Positions 1 through 19,728 of a stretch of DNA of 64,000 nucleotides are shown in pieces. Below the pieces are notes generated by a model that saw only the letters and a program-made list of their open reading frames with translations, made no database searches and had not been told where the DNA came from. The DNA is taken from positions 2,170,001 through 2,234,000 of the forward strand of contig OZ218951.1 of assembly GCA_965112735.1 (NCBI GenBank), read 5' to 3'. Origin of the DNA: Phaeosaccion multiseriatum (Eukaryota > Ochrophyta, other classes). Within the stretch, counting starts at the first letter, position 1. The number at the start of each line of letters is the position of its first letter. Both the position numbers and the translations under genes were made by a program.

Positions 1-7817
<7,817 letters not shown>

Positions 7818-8434
7818 CTTGCAACCCTCTCTCGCCAACTATTCCGGTCTTCCCAGTGGGGAACGGATGCGTTGATCAACCAGCGGCCCCTCGAAGAAAC
7901 GTGCGAAGGCTGTGCAGGCACAACACCCCCGCGCTTCAAGGCATTTATTCTCCTCTCCTTCTCCCTACGGACGGTACGAGCGGACAATAGCGGGGACGGC
8001 GCTGCACAGAAGCTGAATCTGCACGCGAAGGAAAGAAAGGAGGGTTGGGGTGCTCTGTGAGGTGTGGTAAGAAAAGGGGAAAAAGGGGAGGTATACACCT
8101 TTAAGTGCCATCTGGAATTTGGCATTTGAGATATTCGCCCCTCGCCTCATCTCGCTGACGGATGTTTTTAAATCCCTTTATTCAATTTAAAAGAGGACAG
8201 ACCCGATCGAGAGAGAGAGGAGCCACCTCTACACCTGAGGCAGTAGTGCACACGTAGCTACCAGTGTGGGACGGAAGAGGGGGCAAGCACGAGATCTACT
8301 GCTGACGTATACGAAGGAAGCCCCTCCCCTGGTCTTCGGCGCCCGAGGCGAAGGTCCAATATACGGGGAGAGCAGCAAGGGTAGATAGAAGTTGATCCGT
8401 CCCCTGCGCATAGTTACTGGACGTGCAAGGAAGT
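7818..8434. promoter_or_regulatory. Divergent intergenic region between methyltransferase and DUF2993 genes
   Basis: The two start codons face away from each other across 617 bp, so this stretch must hold both promoters. I see no TATA-like box that I can assign with confidence. The short reading frames inside have no recognisable product. Confidence 0.4.
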
Positions 8435-10954
8435 ATGGAACTGGTAGGAAGCAGCGGCGGTAGCAGCAGCAGCAGCAGCGGGAGTGAAGCCGGAAGTGGC
8501 CATTCCCCAACACACGGGGGGTGGAGGCCTCGAAACCGGCGCATCACGTGGGATGGCGCGAGTAGGGACATGAGTCGCAGCAGAAATAGCAGGGCAGGGG
8601 CAGGACGGAGACCTCGGACTACCTACCATGCAGCCGCGGGTCTCGCCGTTCTGACGCTCACCTCCATGACCCAGGAGGGCGCATGCTTCCTTCCCATCGG
8701 CCCCGTTAGCTCCTCTGGCGGCGGCGGCTCTTCCATCGGCAGTGCCAACAGCTTCACCTCCGCGGCGACCACCTTTGCACACGAGATGCACAGCACCACA
8801 GCCGCAGCAGCAGGCAATGTCGGGCGCAGGAGGCGCAGGAGATCCACCGTGGACGGCGGCTTTAGCACTGCCGATGGCAAGAGCACGAGCAGCATGCAGA
8901 TGAGCATCACGGGGGGCGTGATTGAGAACGTGGTGGTGAAGGTGTTGAAGCTTTGCCTGGCCAACGGCAACTCGCAGCCCCGACACGCGCAGGCCATGGT
9001 GAGCGCAAGCATTGACTCGCGACCTCGAGACCTCATGAAGGGAATGCTCAGCGAGACGAGGGTAGCGGGCAAGAATTGGGAGACGCCCATGGGCCTTACG
9101 ATGCGCACCATCGATCTGCAGCTGAAGAGCATGATGATCCGCTTGGAGGACGTGTTCAAGAAGGGGGAGATTAACTTGAAGGGCCCCATCCTGGGCAGGG
9201 CTGTGCTCAAGCTCACCTCGCTGGACTTTGGAAACTTTATCGGTGAGTGAGTGAGTGAGTGAGTGAGTGAGTTGGGGTAGTGAGTGAGTGAGGGAGGGAG
9301 CGAGTGAGGGAGTGAGGGAGTGAGTGAGTGAGTGAGTGAGTGAGTGAGTGAGTGAGTGAGTGAGTGAGTGAGTGAGTGAGTGAGTGAGTGAGTGAGTGAG
9401 TGAGTGAGTGAGTGAGTGAGTGAGTTGAGTGAGTGAGTGAGTGAGTGAGTTGAGTGAGTGAGTGACTTGAGTGAGTGAGTGGGTGAGTGAATGGTTGAGT
9501 GAGTGAGTGAGTGAGTGAGTGAGTGAGTGAGTGAGTGAGTGAGTGAGTGAGTGAGTGAGTGAGTGAGTGAGTGAGTGAGTGAGTGAGTGAGTGAGTGAGT
9601 GAGTGAGTGAGTGAGTGAGTGAGCGAGTGAGTGAGTGAGTGAGTGAGTGAGTGAGTGAGTGAGTGAGTGAGTGAGTGAGTGAGTGAGTGAGTGAGTGAGT
9701 GAGTGAGTGAGTGAGTGAGTGAGTGAGTGAGTTGAGTGAGTGAGTGAGTGAGTGAGTTGAGTGAGTGAGTGACTTGAGTGAGTGAGTGGGTGAGTGAATG
9801 GTTGAGTGAGTGAGTGAGTGAGTGAGTGAGTGAGTGAGTGAGTGAGTGAGTGAGTGAGTGAGTGAGTGAGTGAGTGAGTGAGTGAGTGAGTGAGTGAGTG
9901 AGTGAGTGAGATGTGTCGGAAGAGGGTCTGAGAGAGAGGTGGAAAGTGAGGCAAGAGATGGTACAGAGTGAGGCAAGAAGGTAGAAAGTGAGGCAGAGGG
10001 GAGGCGGTGAGGCGAATTTTGTGTGATTCCATGTGACGAACGAAATGTGTGTGTGTGGGGGGGGGGGGAATGGCGGGCAACAATTAAGGCGACTTTTCGC
10101 TGCTGTCCCCCCCACACCCACGCGCCCACCCACCCAACCACACACACACTTACACACTCCTCCCAACCCCCCCACCCCCCCTCCTTCCTCAGTGCACCCC
10201 CTGATGGAGTCGGCCAAGCTCCCCTCTGGCGACTTTGTCTTCTGCCGGGACGGGGTCTCCATCTGTCCCGACGCAAACACCGTCACCTTCCAGGGGGTGT
10301 GGTACGACGAAACCGTCACCGTGGAGACCTCGGTGGAGAGGCTCAACGGACCATTCACGGTGCGATCACACGACAAGACGCGGTTCGATTTGGCGTCTAA
10401 AATTACCTCTACTCTGCCCCCCCCCCCCTCCTCTCTCTCTCTTCATCTCCCTCTCATACACACGCACTCACTACCCAAACATCCCCCACCCAACCCTTCT
10501 CCTCCCTCCTCCCCTCCTCCTCTGCTCCCCTGCTCCCCTCCGATCGCGCTCTTATCTGCTGATCCAACAGGTGAGGCTGACTGACCCGGCCCGGCTCACT
10601 GACTTGGGCATTCACACCCTCCTCACCGAGCTCAAGGCCTTCTTCGAGGACCACTCGCTTGACCTCGACGGGACGGACGTGTCCATCGTCGACCTCCAGG
10701 TGAGTTAGTCGGAGTTTCAGCTATTTTGTCCTCCACCTTGTCTATACCAGTAAGACTTTTGAGTTCCAGTGTCTCGGAGTGTCTCTTGAGGAAAGACATT
10801 GATCGTAACTGCTGCTGCTGCTGCTGCTGCTGCTTCTGTTTGTGTTTGCTCTGTTTATCAGGTGAAGAGAGACACGTGCGGCTCCAGCGTGGCCTACGTG
10901 ACCACGGATGTCAAGGTCAACCGCATACCCGACCCTCGCAGCCTCAAGTTCTGA
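8435..10954 (+). CDS. DUF2993/LmeA-like lipid-binding protein, possibly plastid-targeted
   Basis: Four exons with matching phases: 8435-9242, 10193-10359, 10571-10699 and 10862-10954, ending in TGA; 398 residues. The conserved part starts near residue 160 with an IENVVVKVLKLCLANG-type helix. It continues through MRTIDLQLKSMMIRLEDVF, GRAVLKLTSLDFGNFIV and LTELKAFFEDHSLDLDG to a short C-terminal strand pair. This pattern of small hydrophobic strands fits DUF2993, known from cyanobacteria, plant plastids and actinobacterial LmeA phospholipid-binding proteins. The first 85 residues are Ser/Arg-rich, then a hydrophobic run (AAAGLAVLTL) leads to GACFLP, which resembles a signal peptide followed by a Phe-containing plastid transit site. 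Met46 at 8570 would make the better leader start. Intron 1 is a 670-bp repeat of the splice-donor tetramer. Family assignment is by pattern only. Confidence 0.55.
9243..9911. repeat. GAGT array, ~670 bp, starting at a splice donor
   Basis: Intron 1 of the DUF2993 gene begins GTGAGTGAGTGAG and continues as this 4-bp repeat, with a duplicated internal variant block (about 9420-9500 and 9730-9800). Confidence 0.95.
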
Positions 10955-12421
10955 GGGGAGGAGAGAGAGACTGTGAAGGGGAGGGAGAGACACACACAGA
11001 GCGAGAGAGAGAGAGAGAGGAAGAGGGAGGGAGAGCGAGAGAGAGAGAGAGAGGAAGAGGGAGGGAGAGCGAGAGAGAGAGAAAGAGAGGGAAGAAGGAG
11101 GGAGCCGTCGTCTGTCACGCTCGTCAGCACAAGTAGTAGTAGTAGACAAGAGCGAGAGAGAGAGCGCGAGAGACTGAGAGAGAGAGAGAGAGAGAGAAAG
11201 AAAGAGAGCGAGAGAGAATGGGGTGCCTGGCGAGCGGTGCGTGTCGGTCGAAGGAGTGTGAGTGGGGGCGCGTCGGAGGGAGGGAGAGGTGCATGACGCT
11301 TCCAACGAAGTCAACACGGTGGTCAGCACGGTGGTCAACACGGTGGTCAACACGGTGGTCAACATGGTGGTCAACACGGTGGTCATTGTCTGACAGAGGC
11401 CGGGACCCCCGTTGCTGGATCCATGGCAGGCGTCACGCATCTTTCTCTGCCCGCACAGAGACAAGAGGAGACTCGCAGACACACACGCAAGCAAAGCAAG
11501 CGCCCTTTGCATTCCTGCCATCGTAGGAGGGTGGTCGCCAATTGCTGACGGCAAGGAGGCTTGGATGGCACTTCACGAGAGGAAGAGGAGGAGGAAGAGG
11601 ACGAGGACGACGAGGACGAGGAGGACGAGGAGGAAGAAGAAGATGCATTACTGACGGGAGACGCAGCACGTACATACACGTGTCGGTATTGTGCCTGCTC
11701 CGTGCTCTCATAGCTATGAAGGGACTTGCCTCTTTTATCTCGCGGAGGGGAGGGCAATGCGCGATGGGCGATGGGGATGAACTGAGCAGAGACGGCAAAA
11801 ATTTCCTTTTTTTTATGATGATGATGGCTATGGTTTTATTATTAGTATTGAGCATCCCCAGGCGGGGGGGACAGGGGGGGGGGCGGGGCAAGGGCAAAGA
11901 AAGTTTTACGCAAGTACAACAGGACAGGGAGGGAGGTACGACAGGGAGGCTCAGTGGATGGGCTTGACTTGACAAGGGATGGATGGGGTGACGCCGGAGG
12001 GGGGGAGGGGAGGGAAGGGCAGAGAAGGAGGGCATTTGACAGGGAGGGCGGGGTCCCTGTGAAGGGGAGAGAGAGGCAAGTGTAACAACAAAACAAGAGG
12101 GTATTACTAGCATTATTACGTATAATAGATATTTTTTTAAAATAATAATAAAAAAAAAAAAAGTACTGTTTTACTCATTTTTGGCCGTAGACCCAACAAC
12201 GCATGGTGTTGTGTGTAATGGTGAGGGGTCTATCAATCTATCAACAGCAAAGCCGTAAATGCCCCCCTTGCCTTTTGCCACCCTTTCTCCGCCTTGTCCA
12301 AAAGACAACATATGAGACAAGGAAGGATCCCTTCACCTTCCACCCCACATTGCTCAAATGTACACCCTCCACCCCTCCACAAGGACAAGAAGGAGTACGG
12401 GGGTTATGCTTCGGGTATTGT
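10955..12421. other. Convergent intergenic region, no gene seen
   Basis: This is the 3' ends of two converging genes. It holds GA-rich simple repeats (about 10960-11220), a 12-bp minisatellite (11318-11385), a GAGGAC-type tract (11580-11645) and an AT-rich stretch with A-runs near 12105-12165 that could contain polyadenylation signals. Reading frames here are repeat-driven and have no recognisable product. Confidence 0.5.
11318..11385. repeat. 12-bp minisatellite (GGTGGTCAACAC type)
   Basis: About five to six copies of a 12-bp unit with small changes, downstream of the DUF2993 gene. Confidence 0.85.
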
Positions 12422-13597
12422 TCATTGCTGGTTCCGGCCTCCTGGCCACTCTACTGGCCACTTCCACCTCCAGTGACTTACTACTCTGCCCTCGATGTTG
12501 GCCACCGGCAGCAGCCCCCACGAGTGCGAGTCGAAGCTTAGGTTGCGATTGTCGCCGAGCACCACCACAAAGCCCGGCGGTACGGTCAGCAGCGGGCACG
12601 AGAAGGACGAGTAGGGCTCTCCGGGGGCAGCAGCTCGAGGGCAAGACGATGGTGATGATGAAGGTGATGATGGTGACGATGATGACGGTGAGGCAGCAGT
12701 AGGAGTAGCAGTAGCAGTACCAGGGGGGGCGCCGTTGACGTAGACAAGGCCGCTATTCTTCTTCACCTCGAAGGTATCGCCCGGCACAGCGACCACTCGC
12801 TTCACGAAGCTCCTCGCCCTTCTCACCTGATCCACCATCTCTAGGGCGCGGCCCTCCCTCCCTCCACCACCTCCACCGCCTGTTCTAGCTTCACTGCTCG
12901 TCATGCCTCCTCCTGCTGCTCTTGTCGCTGCAGCCGATGGTGCAGCAATGTCTTGGTCCCCGCCTCCCTCACCCTCCCTCTGTTGCTCGCTCCGGCGTCT
13001 CCTCGTCTTGCCTCTCCCCCGCCCACCTCCTCCTCCGCTCGAAATACTTTGCTCCTGCTGCCTAGCCCTCCCCCGCCGCAGTAGCGAAGCTTCCATTCCG
13101 TCCAGTACTCGCCAGCACGCCTCTGGGGGGCGAAACACCACCACCTGCCCTCTCCATCTCTCCGCCCTTCGGCGGGCACTACTGCTGCTTCTGGCACTAC
13201 AACCCAACCCATCGGTGCTTCCGTCTTGATCAAACTCTTCCTCTTGCTGCGGCTTGCTGCTCCTCTTCCGTCTCTGCCGCCGCCGCCGCCGCTGCTGCTG
13301 CTGCTGCTGCTGTTGGATGGGAAGGATGGGAAGGGGGTGTTCTTGGGCCTCCTCTGGCACTGCCGCTCGAGGTAATAGGGGAAGGAACCGAGGCGTGACC
13401 TTGTCCACGACAATGATAGATCCGGGCGGTATGGAGGGCGACATGGAGGAGTGGCTGAGGCGCTGCACGTCCACGACCCAGCCGCGCAGTGCAAGTGCCA
13501 GGCCGTAGGAGAGGGTCAGCAGACGGGCTTCGGCGAAGGACGAACCAGTGGCAAGCTTGCGTATCTTGGGGCCTATCCCTCCATCCAGAGCAGCCAT
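12422..13597 (-). CDS. Signal peptidase I (S26 family), thylakoidal/IMP type, with large insertion
   Basis: One uninterrupted frame of 391 residues from ATG at 13597. Type I signal peptidases are membrane-anchored Ser/Lys proteases that remove signal peptides. The family boxes are all present and in order: SMSPSIPPGS with the nucleophile Ser51; FVKRVVAVPGDTFEV with the general base Lys near residue 266; and VVVLGDNRNLSFDSHSWG near 348-361 followed by LLPVANIEGRV. A hydrophobic segment before Ser51 (LLTLSYGLALAL) can be the membrane anchor. Between the Ser and Lys boxes lies an unusual insertion of about 180 residues, rich in Gln, Arg, Gly and Ser. A second Ser/Pro/Ala-rich insertion precedes GDNRN. 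Both make it longer than the 170-300 residues usual in the family. Plastid or mitochondrial location cannot be decided. It is head-to-head with the next gene. Confidence 0.88.
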   Translation of the reverse strand: MAALDGGIGPKIRKLATGSSFAEARLLTLSYGLALALRGWVVDVQRLSHSSMSPSIPPGSIIVVDKVTPRFLPLLPRAAVPEEAQEHPLPILPIQQQQQQQQRRRRRQRRKRSSKPQQEEEFDQDGSTDGLGCSARSSSSARRRAERWRGQVVVFRPPEACWRVLDGMEASLLRRGRARQQEQSISSGGGGGRGRGKTRRRRSEQQREGEGGGDQDIAAPSAAATRAAGGGMTSSEARTGGGGGGGREGRALEMVDQVRRARSFVKRVVAVPGDTFEVKKNSGLVYVNGAPPGTATATPTAASPSSSSPSSPSSSPSSCPRAAAPGEPYSSFSCPLLTVPPGFVVVLGDNRNLSFDSHSWGLLPVANIEGRVVSHWRWKWPVEWPGGRNQQ

Positions 13598-13916
13598 GCT
13601 ACTCGATACCCGAGGACAAAGGGTGCCTGCACGAATCGCTGATATCAATCGCGATGATTTCGCTCGCGTGTTGGTGGTACTATCGACTCACAGATTTCGG
13701 TGTAACGGGGGAGGCGCAAAAACGAGAAGAGCCGCAGCAGCGCAGCAGCAGGAGGAGCAGGAGCAGCGCTGCCGTAAGAGAGGGAAGGTGGCATAAGAGC
13801 TGCTCTGGGTCATGGCCTGGGCAGTAGAAGCAGGAGGTGGAAGCTAAGCAGTCGATGAAAGTATGTGCTCTTTGAGGGAAACGGTGGACTGCATCGCAGT
13901 CTAGCACGGAGTAAAA
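13598..13916. promoter_or_regulatory. Short divergent promoter region
   Basis: Only 319 bp separate the signal peptidase start (minus) from the HU/dynein-tail start (plus), so the two promoters must overlap or be shared. No specific element is assigned. Confidence 0.4.
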
Positions 13917-15575
13917 ATGATGGATAGGGTTCCAAGACGGGGTCCGAAGAGGGGGCGACTGGGCGGACGAGGCGAGAGGGGAACTGGAGAGACGCACAAA
14001 GTGGCCGCCGATTCAGCCTCGGCCTCTCGCCTGAGTCTTCCCTCCTGCATGAGCAGTACCAACACTCTCAGCACTATCAACACCTTCCATTCTGTTTCAC
14101 CAACCCTAGACGGCCCGGCCATTCTGAGCCAGGAGCTGCTGCTGCAGCAGTACCAAGACAGGCAGCTTATTCCAGAGCCTCGGGACGATCAGCAGCATCA
14201 GCAACAGCAGTCACGCAGTCAAAGCGGCAGGCGGACAGCAGAGGCAGGCTCTCGAGCAGAGGCAAGATCTCGGCGAGGGAATAGTGCAAGCAGGGGGAAA
14301 GAAGGGGGAGGTGGAGGAGGAGGGAGAGGAGGAGGAGGAGGAGGAGGAGGAGGAGGAGGAGGGAGAGGAGGAGGAGGAGGAGGAGGGGGAGGATCAGGAG
14401 GAGCAGGAGCAGGAGGGAGAGGAGTAGGGGAAGCGGATGACGGTGGTGAGGTCAGCAGCGGGCCTCCTAGTGGCAAAGGTGGTCGAGGGAGCAAGGCAGA
14501 GAGCCAAGTGTCCGGAGCAACAGCAGCAACAGCTGCAGCATCCAAGGCAGCGGCTGCGGCTGCTGTGATCGCTCAAAGGAGAGCCAACACTGTGCCCGAG
14601 AGAAGCAGCAGGGCGGTACTGAGGGGAAAGGCCATGCCCTTCACAACACAGCCAGCTCCTGCCTACGGTAGCCAGGCAGAGAGGGCGGGCGGTGGCGGGG
14701 GTGGGGCTCAACTTGAGCCTGGCAATAGGGCCAAGAGGAAAGCAGTGAGCGACGATGCCCTCATGAGCAGCATCAACAGGGCCAACGCATTGGCCGCCTC
14801 TGGCTCCTCCCCCTCCGCCAACGGCAATCCCGCTCCTACCACTCTGGCCAGCAACACCAGCAGCACGGGCCCTCCTCCCTCTCTCTCCCCTGCCACTCCT
14901 TCTCCTTTCGGAGGCCTGACGGACAGCCTCGTGACCGTTGCCACGCTGGCGAGGTTGTGTGAGGAGACGCCTTTGTCGTCGTCGGTTGCTGCGTCTCGCT
15001 TGGACTTTCTCCTCGACCACAGGGTGCGTTTGGTTGGTTGGTTGGTTGGTTGGGTGGGTGGTTGGTTGGTTGGTTGTACTGCACTTGTTACTTGTGGGGC
15101 AGTGTGCCGTGCGTCCTTGTCTTGCTCTCATTCCTATCACTCCCCTCTCCCCTCTCATCCTTCTCCCCCCCCCCCCCTCCTCCTCCTCCTCCTCCTCCTC
15201 CTCCTCCTCCTCCTCCTCCTCCTCCTCCTCCTCCTCCTCCTCCTCCTCCTCCTCCTCCTCCTCCTCCTCCTCCTCCTCCTCCTCCCCGTCGAACGTGGTA
15301 TGCCTCTCATCTGCCTGCCCATACGCGCACCCCCCAGGAGTATACTCAGGTGTGGGAGGCCTTCTGCCATTGGCTGAGGAGGGAGCTCTCTCTCAGTCGC
15401 CATATCTCCATCCCGCGCTTCGGCTTCCTCGGTGAGGGATAGTTTGGTGCTGCTTTACCTTACGTAACTGGGGATGCGATTCTTACGTAACTGGGGATAT
15501 GATTCTTACGTAACTGGGGATGTAGTCCTTACGAGTCTCTCCAGTTGAGACCTTTTATCGATGTGGATACGCTCT

Positions 15576-15608
<33 letters not shown>

Positions 15609-15775
15609 TCGCCTTTCTCCCTCCCTCCCTCTCGCTCTTCTCTCTCTCTCTCTTTCTCTCCCCTTTCTCCCTCCCTCCCTCTCGCTCTTCTCTCTCTCTC
15701 CTCTCTCTCTCCCTCACCCTCCCTCTCTCTCTCCCTCACCCTCCCACTCTCTCGCTCTTCTCTCTCCCTCTCTCT

Positions 15776-15806
<31 letters not shown>

Positions 15807-17632
15807 CCTCTTTCTCCCCCCCCCCTTCTCGCTCTCACTCTCTCCCATACCACTCCGTCCTGTAGATGCTCCTCACCTCCCTCCTGTCCTTAAGTAACCC
15901 TACGTGTGTGTCCTGCCCACCCGCTCCTCCCCCTCCCGGACAGGCTCCCGCACCTTCAGCATGGGCATCCGGATACCCACTTTCGAGATGAGCAGCATGT
16001 ACTTGTCACGGCACGGAATGCAGCAGGAGCAAAACCTTTCTTCTTACAGCAGCAAGGGCGTGGGGGTGGCGCAGACCTCCAAGTTCACACCAAAGGTGAG
16101 GCGCGCAAGCAGCAAGGGGACAAGAACGGGGGGGGGGGGGGCACAAGGAGCGAGGAGGATAAGGAGGGAGGAGGGGAAGGAGGGGGGGTCGGATGGGGGC
16201 GCGTCTTTGTTAACGTGTTTGTTAACGTGTTGGTCCCTTTTGGGCCTTGTGTGCTTGGTTTTGCTTCCTCCTGTCCATCGCCCCACCCAACTCCATCGCC
16301 TTCAACTACTCCAACCTTCCACCCCCCTCCCCACTCACCCCCACTGCACGCTCAACTCACTCACTCACTCACTCACTCACTCACTCACTCACTCACTCAC
16401 TCATTCACTCACTCACCCACTCACTCACTCACTCACTCACTCACTCACTCACTCACTCATTCACTCACTCATTCACTCACTCACTCACTCACTCACTCAC
16501 TCACTCACTCACTCACTCACTCACTCACTCACTCACTCACCCACTCACTCACCCACTCACTCACTCACTCACTCACTCACTCACTCACTCACTCACTCAC
16601 TCACTCATTCACTCACTCACTCATTCACTCACTCACTCATTCACTCACCCACTCACTCACTCACTCACTCACTCACTCACTCATTCACTCACTCACTCAC
16701 TCACTCATTTATTCACTCATTCACTCACTCACTCACTCACTCACTCACTCACTCACCCACCCACTCACTCACTCACTCACTCCCCACTCCCACTCTCCAA
16801 CAAAAGGTGCTACTGGGGCAATGTGGTGGGTCTGACATCACCGGCGGCGGTGACCAAGACAGAGACAGAGACAGAGACAACCGACACCAACACCAAAGCA
16901 AGAAGCAAAGCCTGAGGCCAATGTCCGAGGAGCGTATCGGTTTCGCACTGGAGAGTCTGTTGGAGCAGGCGGGGCGAGTGGCCGGGGGGGGTGCCCTCCT
17001 GTGGCTCGACTTTGGGGTGGGGGTGTTGGCTGCATGTGATGCCGTCGCCAAGTTTACCTTTGTGCAGCAGGGGCAGGGCAACGGGCCGCCGGGGGGACGG
17101 GGGAGGGGGGGAGGAGGAGGAGGAGGAGGAGGAGGAGGAGAAGGAGGAGGAGGAGGAGGAGGAGGAGGAGGAGGAGGAGGAGGAGGAGGAGGAGGAGGAG
17201 GAGGAGGAGCAGCAGCAGCAACAGGAGCAGGAGCAGGAGCAGCAGCAGCAGCAGCAGCAGGAGGAGTTGGTGACGCAGGAGGAGGAGGGCGAGGGGGAGG
17301 GAGGGGAGCGCCTTCCCGTCCACGAGGAGGAGGGGGGAGAAAGGGGGGGCAAGGCGCCTCCAGGGGGGTACACTCCAGGGGGGCACGCTCCCAGGGGGCG
17401 CTAGGGTCCTCTGGGAAGTACTTCATTCCCGTCAGCTGCCAGGGGGCTGCCAACACGGGAGGGAGTGTCCACTCAGTCCAGCATCAAGACCTTCTTGATT
17501 CACTCATTCTCCACCCAAACAGGTAGGGCAGTGAGGCAGTGAGGCAGGCAGGCAGGCAGGCAGGCAGACAGGGAGGCAGGCAGGCAGGCAGTGAGGCAGT
17601 GAGGCAGGCAGGCAGGCAGGCAGGCATATGGG

Positions 17633-17663
<31 letters not shown>

Positions 17664-17709
17664 TCCGTCAGTCAGTCCGGCAGTCAGTCAGTCCATCAGT
17701 CAGTCAGTC

Positions 17710-17741
<32 letters not shown>

Positions 17742-19695
17742 AGTCAGTCAGTCAGTCAGTCAGTCAGTCAGTCAATCAGTCAGTGCTCTTCTTATCCTAT
17801 CCCCTTACCCCCCCCCCCCTAAACACACATAGCCTTGACGGGGAGGAGTCCATGGAAGACAAGGGCCGCGCTGAGCTGTTGAGGGCCTGGCACCCGTCGG
17901 ACAGCCCAACCAGTATCTCTACTGGTGTCAGGACTGAAGCTACCGGGACCGGAGGGACAGAGCAGGGGACAGCAGCAGCAGCCGAAGGGGGAGGAGGAGG
18001 AGGAGGAGGAGGAGGAGGAGTAGAAGCATCGCTCGCCGCCGCCGTGTGTGTGGGGGGTATGGCAGCGGCATTGGGTGCCTCGATGCCCAAGCTGAGCAAG
18101 ACCGCCGCGGCGTGGAGGGCGGTGAGGGGCAAGGAGAAGGAGGGGGGGCGAGAGGCAGGGGGGACGGGGGGCAGCACTTGTGCGGTGACGGAGATGCTCA
18201 GCCAAGCCAGCGGGAGGGCTCTCCTGGAACGTTCCGACAGCGGCGGCTTTACGGTGAGGGAGGAGGAGGAGGAGGAGGAGGAGGAGCAGCAGGAGGAAGA
18301 GGAGGAGGAGGAGGAGGAGGAGGAGGAGGAGGAGGAGGAGGAGGAGGAGGAGGAGGAGGAGGAGGAGGAGGAGGAGGAGGAGGAGGAGGGACAACTAAAC
18401 TCTCTTGCTCTCTTGCTCTCTTGCTCTTGCCTTGTGGCTGTCTCTCACCCCGCCCCACCACTCCTCTCCCCACCCACGAACGCACACACGCACACACGCT
18501 CACTCCTGTAGAACCTTGATCGGAAGGGATCGGGAGGTGAGGGAGCAGCAGCAATGGCGACAGCAGCAATGGCGAGTACCAACACGAGCAGAGTACTCTT
18601 CCTCGGAAACCTCTTCTCCCACCCCGGGAGTAGTAGCTTAGGTGACTCCTCTTCTTCTTCTCAGTCGTCAATGTCTCAGTCTGCCCAACACCCGCCGCCT
18701 CCTCTGCTGGACGCCTTCTCGCGCCTTCGTACGGCAATTCTCCCCGCGGATCCCGGTGGGGACGGTATTGGAGGAGGTAGTGGGGTGGGGAGCAACAGTG
18801 TCGCCATCATTGGCAGTTACTTTTCTCCGGGGGCGGCGAGGGTTGCCCTCACGGACTCTGGGTTGGTGCTGCGCCCGCCCCCCGGGGGAGGAGATGGGGG
18901 GGGGGGGAGGAGGCCGAGGCGGCGCTTGGACAGCAGCCTAGAGTTCCGTTACGGAATCAACGCAGAGGACGCAAGCTTCAGGGAGGCACATCCCTTCGCG
19001 CAAAACAGCGTCAACATCAGCAGCATGCAGAGCAGCGTCAACAGCAACAGCATCGGCGGCCTTGGTTTGGGCAGTGGTGGTGGCAGTCTGTGTGTCGGGG
19101 GGGGGAGTATTGTTGGTGGAGGTGGAAGCATTAGAGAGGGGGGGGGGGTTGGGCATCTATTGGTGGGGCACCCCTTCTCTTCTTCGCTGACGGCAAGTGT
19201 GGAGACAGAAGCAGATGCTGAAGCAGTTGGTGATACAGCAGCATCAGCAGAGGTAGGAGGAGGAGGAGGAGGAGGAGGAGGAGGAGAAGGAGGAGGAGAA
19301 GCCCCGATGGCCTCAGACGCGGGGGAGGGACAGCTAACTCTGCGACGCCAACGCCTTCACAGCCGAGGGAAAAGGCCCCGCTCCCTCAGCAGCAGCTGCA
19401 GCAGTTGGTGGTACAGCAGTAGCAGCAGCAGCAGCAGCAGCAGCGGCGGCGGCGGCGGCGGGGGTAGCATCTTCGCCCCCTATTCGAGTAACAATGGTGC
19501 GGGTGGGCGTGGCCGGGGTGGTGATGAACCTCTGGCGGCCCAGCTAGAGCAAGACGAGGCAGAGGCCCTGGCAGAGGAGAGACTCTCTACAGCACGCTAC
19601 TTGCACTATCTCTTGGAGGACACTCAGCTCACGGAGTCAGTGGTACGTGGGTTTGTGTTTGAGTTTGAGTGTGTGTGTGTATGTGTGTGCGTGTA

Positions 19696-19728
<33 letters not shown>

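Noticed and set aside
8414-10376. Frames of up to 620 residues of Ser-Leu-Thr-His repeats on minus
   Set aside because: Reverse reading of the GAGT repeat in DUF2993 intron 1; the plus exons on both sides join in phase.
16810-17456. Pro- or Ser-rich minus-strand frames opposite the HU exon
   Set aside because: Antisense of the Gly-rich GGA tract; the plus frame has in-phase splice sites and HU similarity.
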